NCBI GenBank assembly: GCA_963978545.1
Contig: OZ021723.1
Span: 46,073,569-46,137,568, forward strand
DNA from: Linyphia triangularis
Taxonomy: Eukaryota; Arthropoda; Arachnida; Araneae; Linyphiidae
Length of the DNA stretch: 64,000 bases
Direction of reading: 5' to 3'
Position numbers and translations under genes: made by a program. Shown in pieces: positions 63,490-64,000 of this stretch (positions are counted from its first letter, which is position 1; each line of letters opens with the position of its first letter). The notes under the pieces were generated by a model, which saw only the letters and a list, made by a program, of their open reading frames with translations, did not search any database and had not been told where the DNA came from.

Positions 63490-64000
63490 CTAAGTAAAAT
63501 GAAAAGTACTTAAAAAAAACACAGACTGTTTTCAATGCAAATGCTCAACTGAAGATAACTATCTGTGTCAAATTATATTTTAAATATAAAGGAACTTTAA
63601 TTGATTATTACGTTTTTGATTTATTTTTGAGTGACAACATTTACAGCAATAATATGCATTAAAAAGAAGGGGAAAAAATATTTCGAAAGGCTTCACAAAA
63701 CCTTCTTTGCTGTTTTTAATTAGATATTGTACCTATGCTAATTATTCTTTCAAGAAAAAGCAGTAACAAATGTTCAACAAAACCATTTATCTTCTTCGGT
63801 AATTCTTCCAGAAAGAGAATTGTGCCTTTTTTTTTTATTCAATCTAGCTGCGCAAAGAAGTGTTCAAAATAAATAAATTAAACTGGTTAATTTAAATTTC
63901 AAATTAGCCAATAATGAACGAAAAATAAGATGGTAAAGGAGCTCATTTTCATTTCAATGTCATTAGCATTAGAAAAACAGAATGAGATCGTTAAGCTAAT

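Overview
The window looks like AT-rich nuclear DNA of an animal, most likely an arthropod and possibly a spider or other arachnid. GC is about 30% by eye. There are no operons or ribosome-binding sites, no long ORFs, many A/T homopolymers and (TA)n arrays, and a dense layer of decayed DNA transposons. The organism call is inference from composition and transposon types; no protein-coding gene is complete enough to identify it.

The best-supported content is mobile DNA. Three elements of the hAT type are bounded by exact 8-bp target-site duplications (TSDs) and matching ends: 5752-5911, 27182-27892 and 39962-40677. A fourth at 56312-57394 fits the same pattern. The first is inserted into a tRNA-like SINE, and terminus fragments of its family recur at 31435 and probably at 56312/57394. 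A complete but dead Tc1-type element lies at 35808-37293. A mariner derivative (20117-21136) is built as a palindrome of two transposase 3' ends. One arm carries a 478-bp nested insertion with an 8-bp TSD, and the other arm preserves the empty site. Further repeats are a degenerate element with five internal tandem units (16668-17789), an LTR-like segment with TATA box and poly(A) signal (about 39000-39790), a GC-rich dispersed family in two inverted copies (54077-54310 and 60138-60364), a hAT-like end followed by three units of about 210 bp (58028-58760), and several shorter tandem duplications.

The right end (61670-62861) holds very long (TA)n arrays and a perfect 328-bp palindrome with 102-nt arms around (TA)n.

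Evidence for host genes is weak but not absent. Between about 51.6 and 54 kb there is a GC- and CpG-rich island with promoter-type motifs (52430-52760). On its minus-strand side is a short exon-like ORF (51675-51784) that ends at a perfect splice donor, at the phase and point where a WW-type domain would continue. Candidate exons also flank the island. A second promoter-like block (25975-26320) carries CRE, E-box, AP-1 and ZNF143-like motifs and precedes a 58-codon ORF with an internal donor. A coding-like but frame-broken block lies at 57395-57910 beside a hAT insertion. All exon calls are inferences from splice-like signals and open frames; chance donors are common at this base composition. 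Most of the rest (27-5700, 6.1-16.4 kb, 28-35 kb, 40.7-51.6 kb) looks intronic or intergenic.
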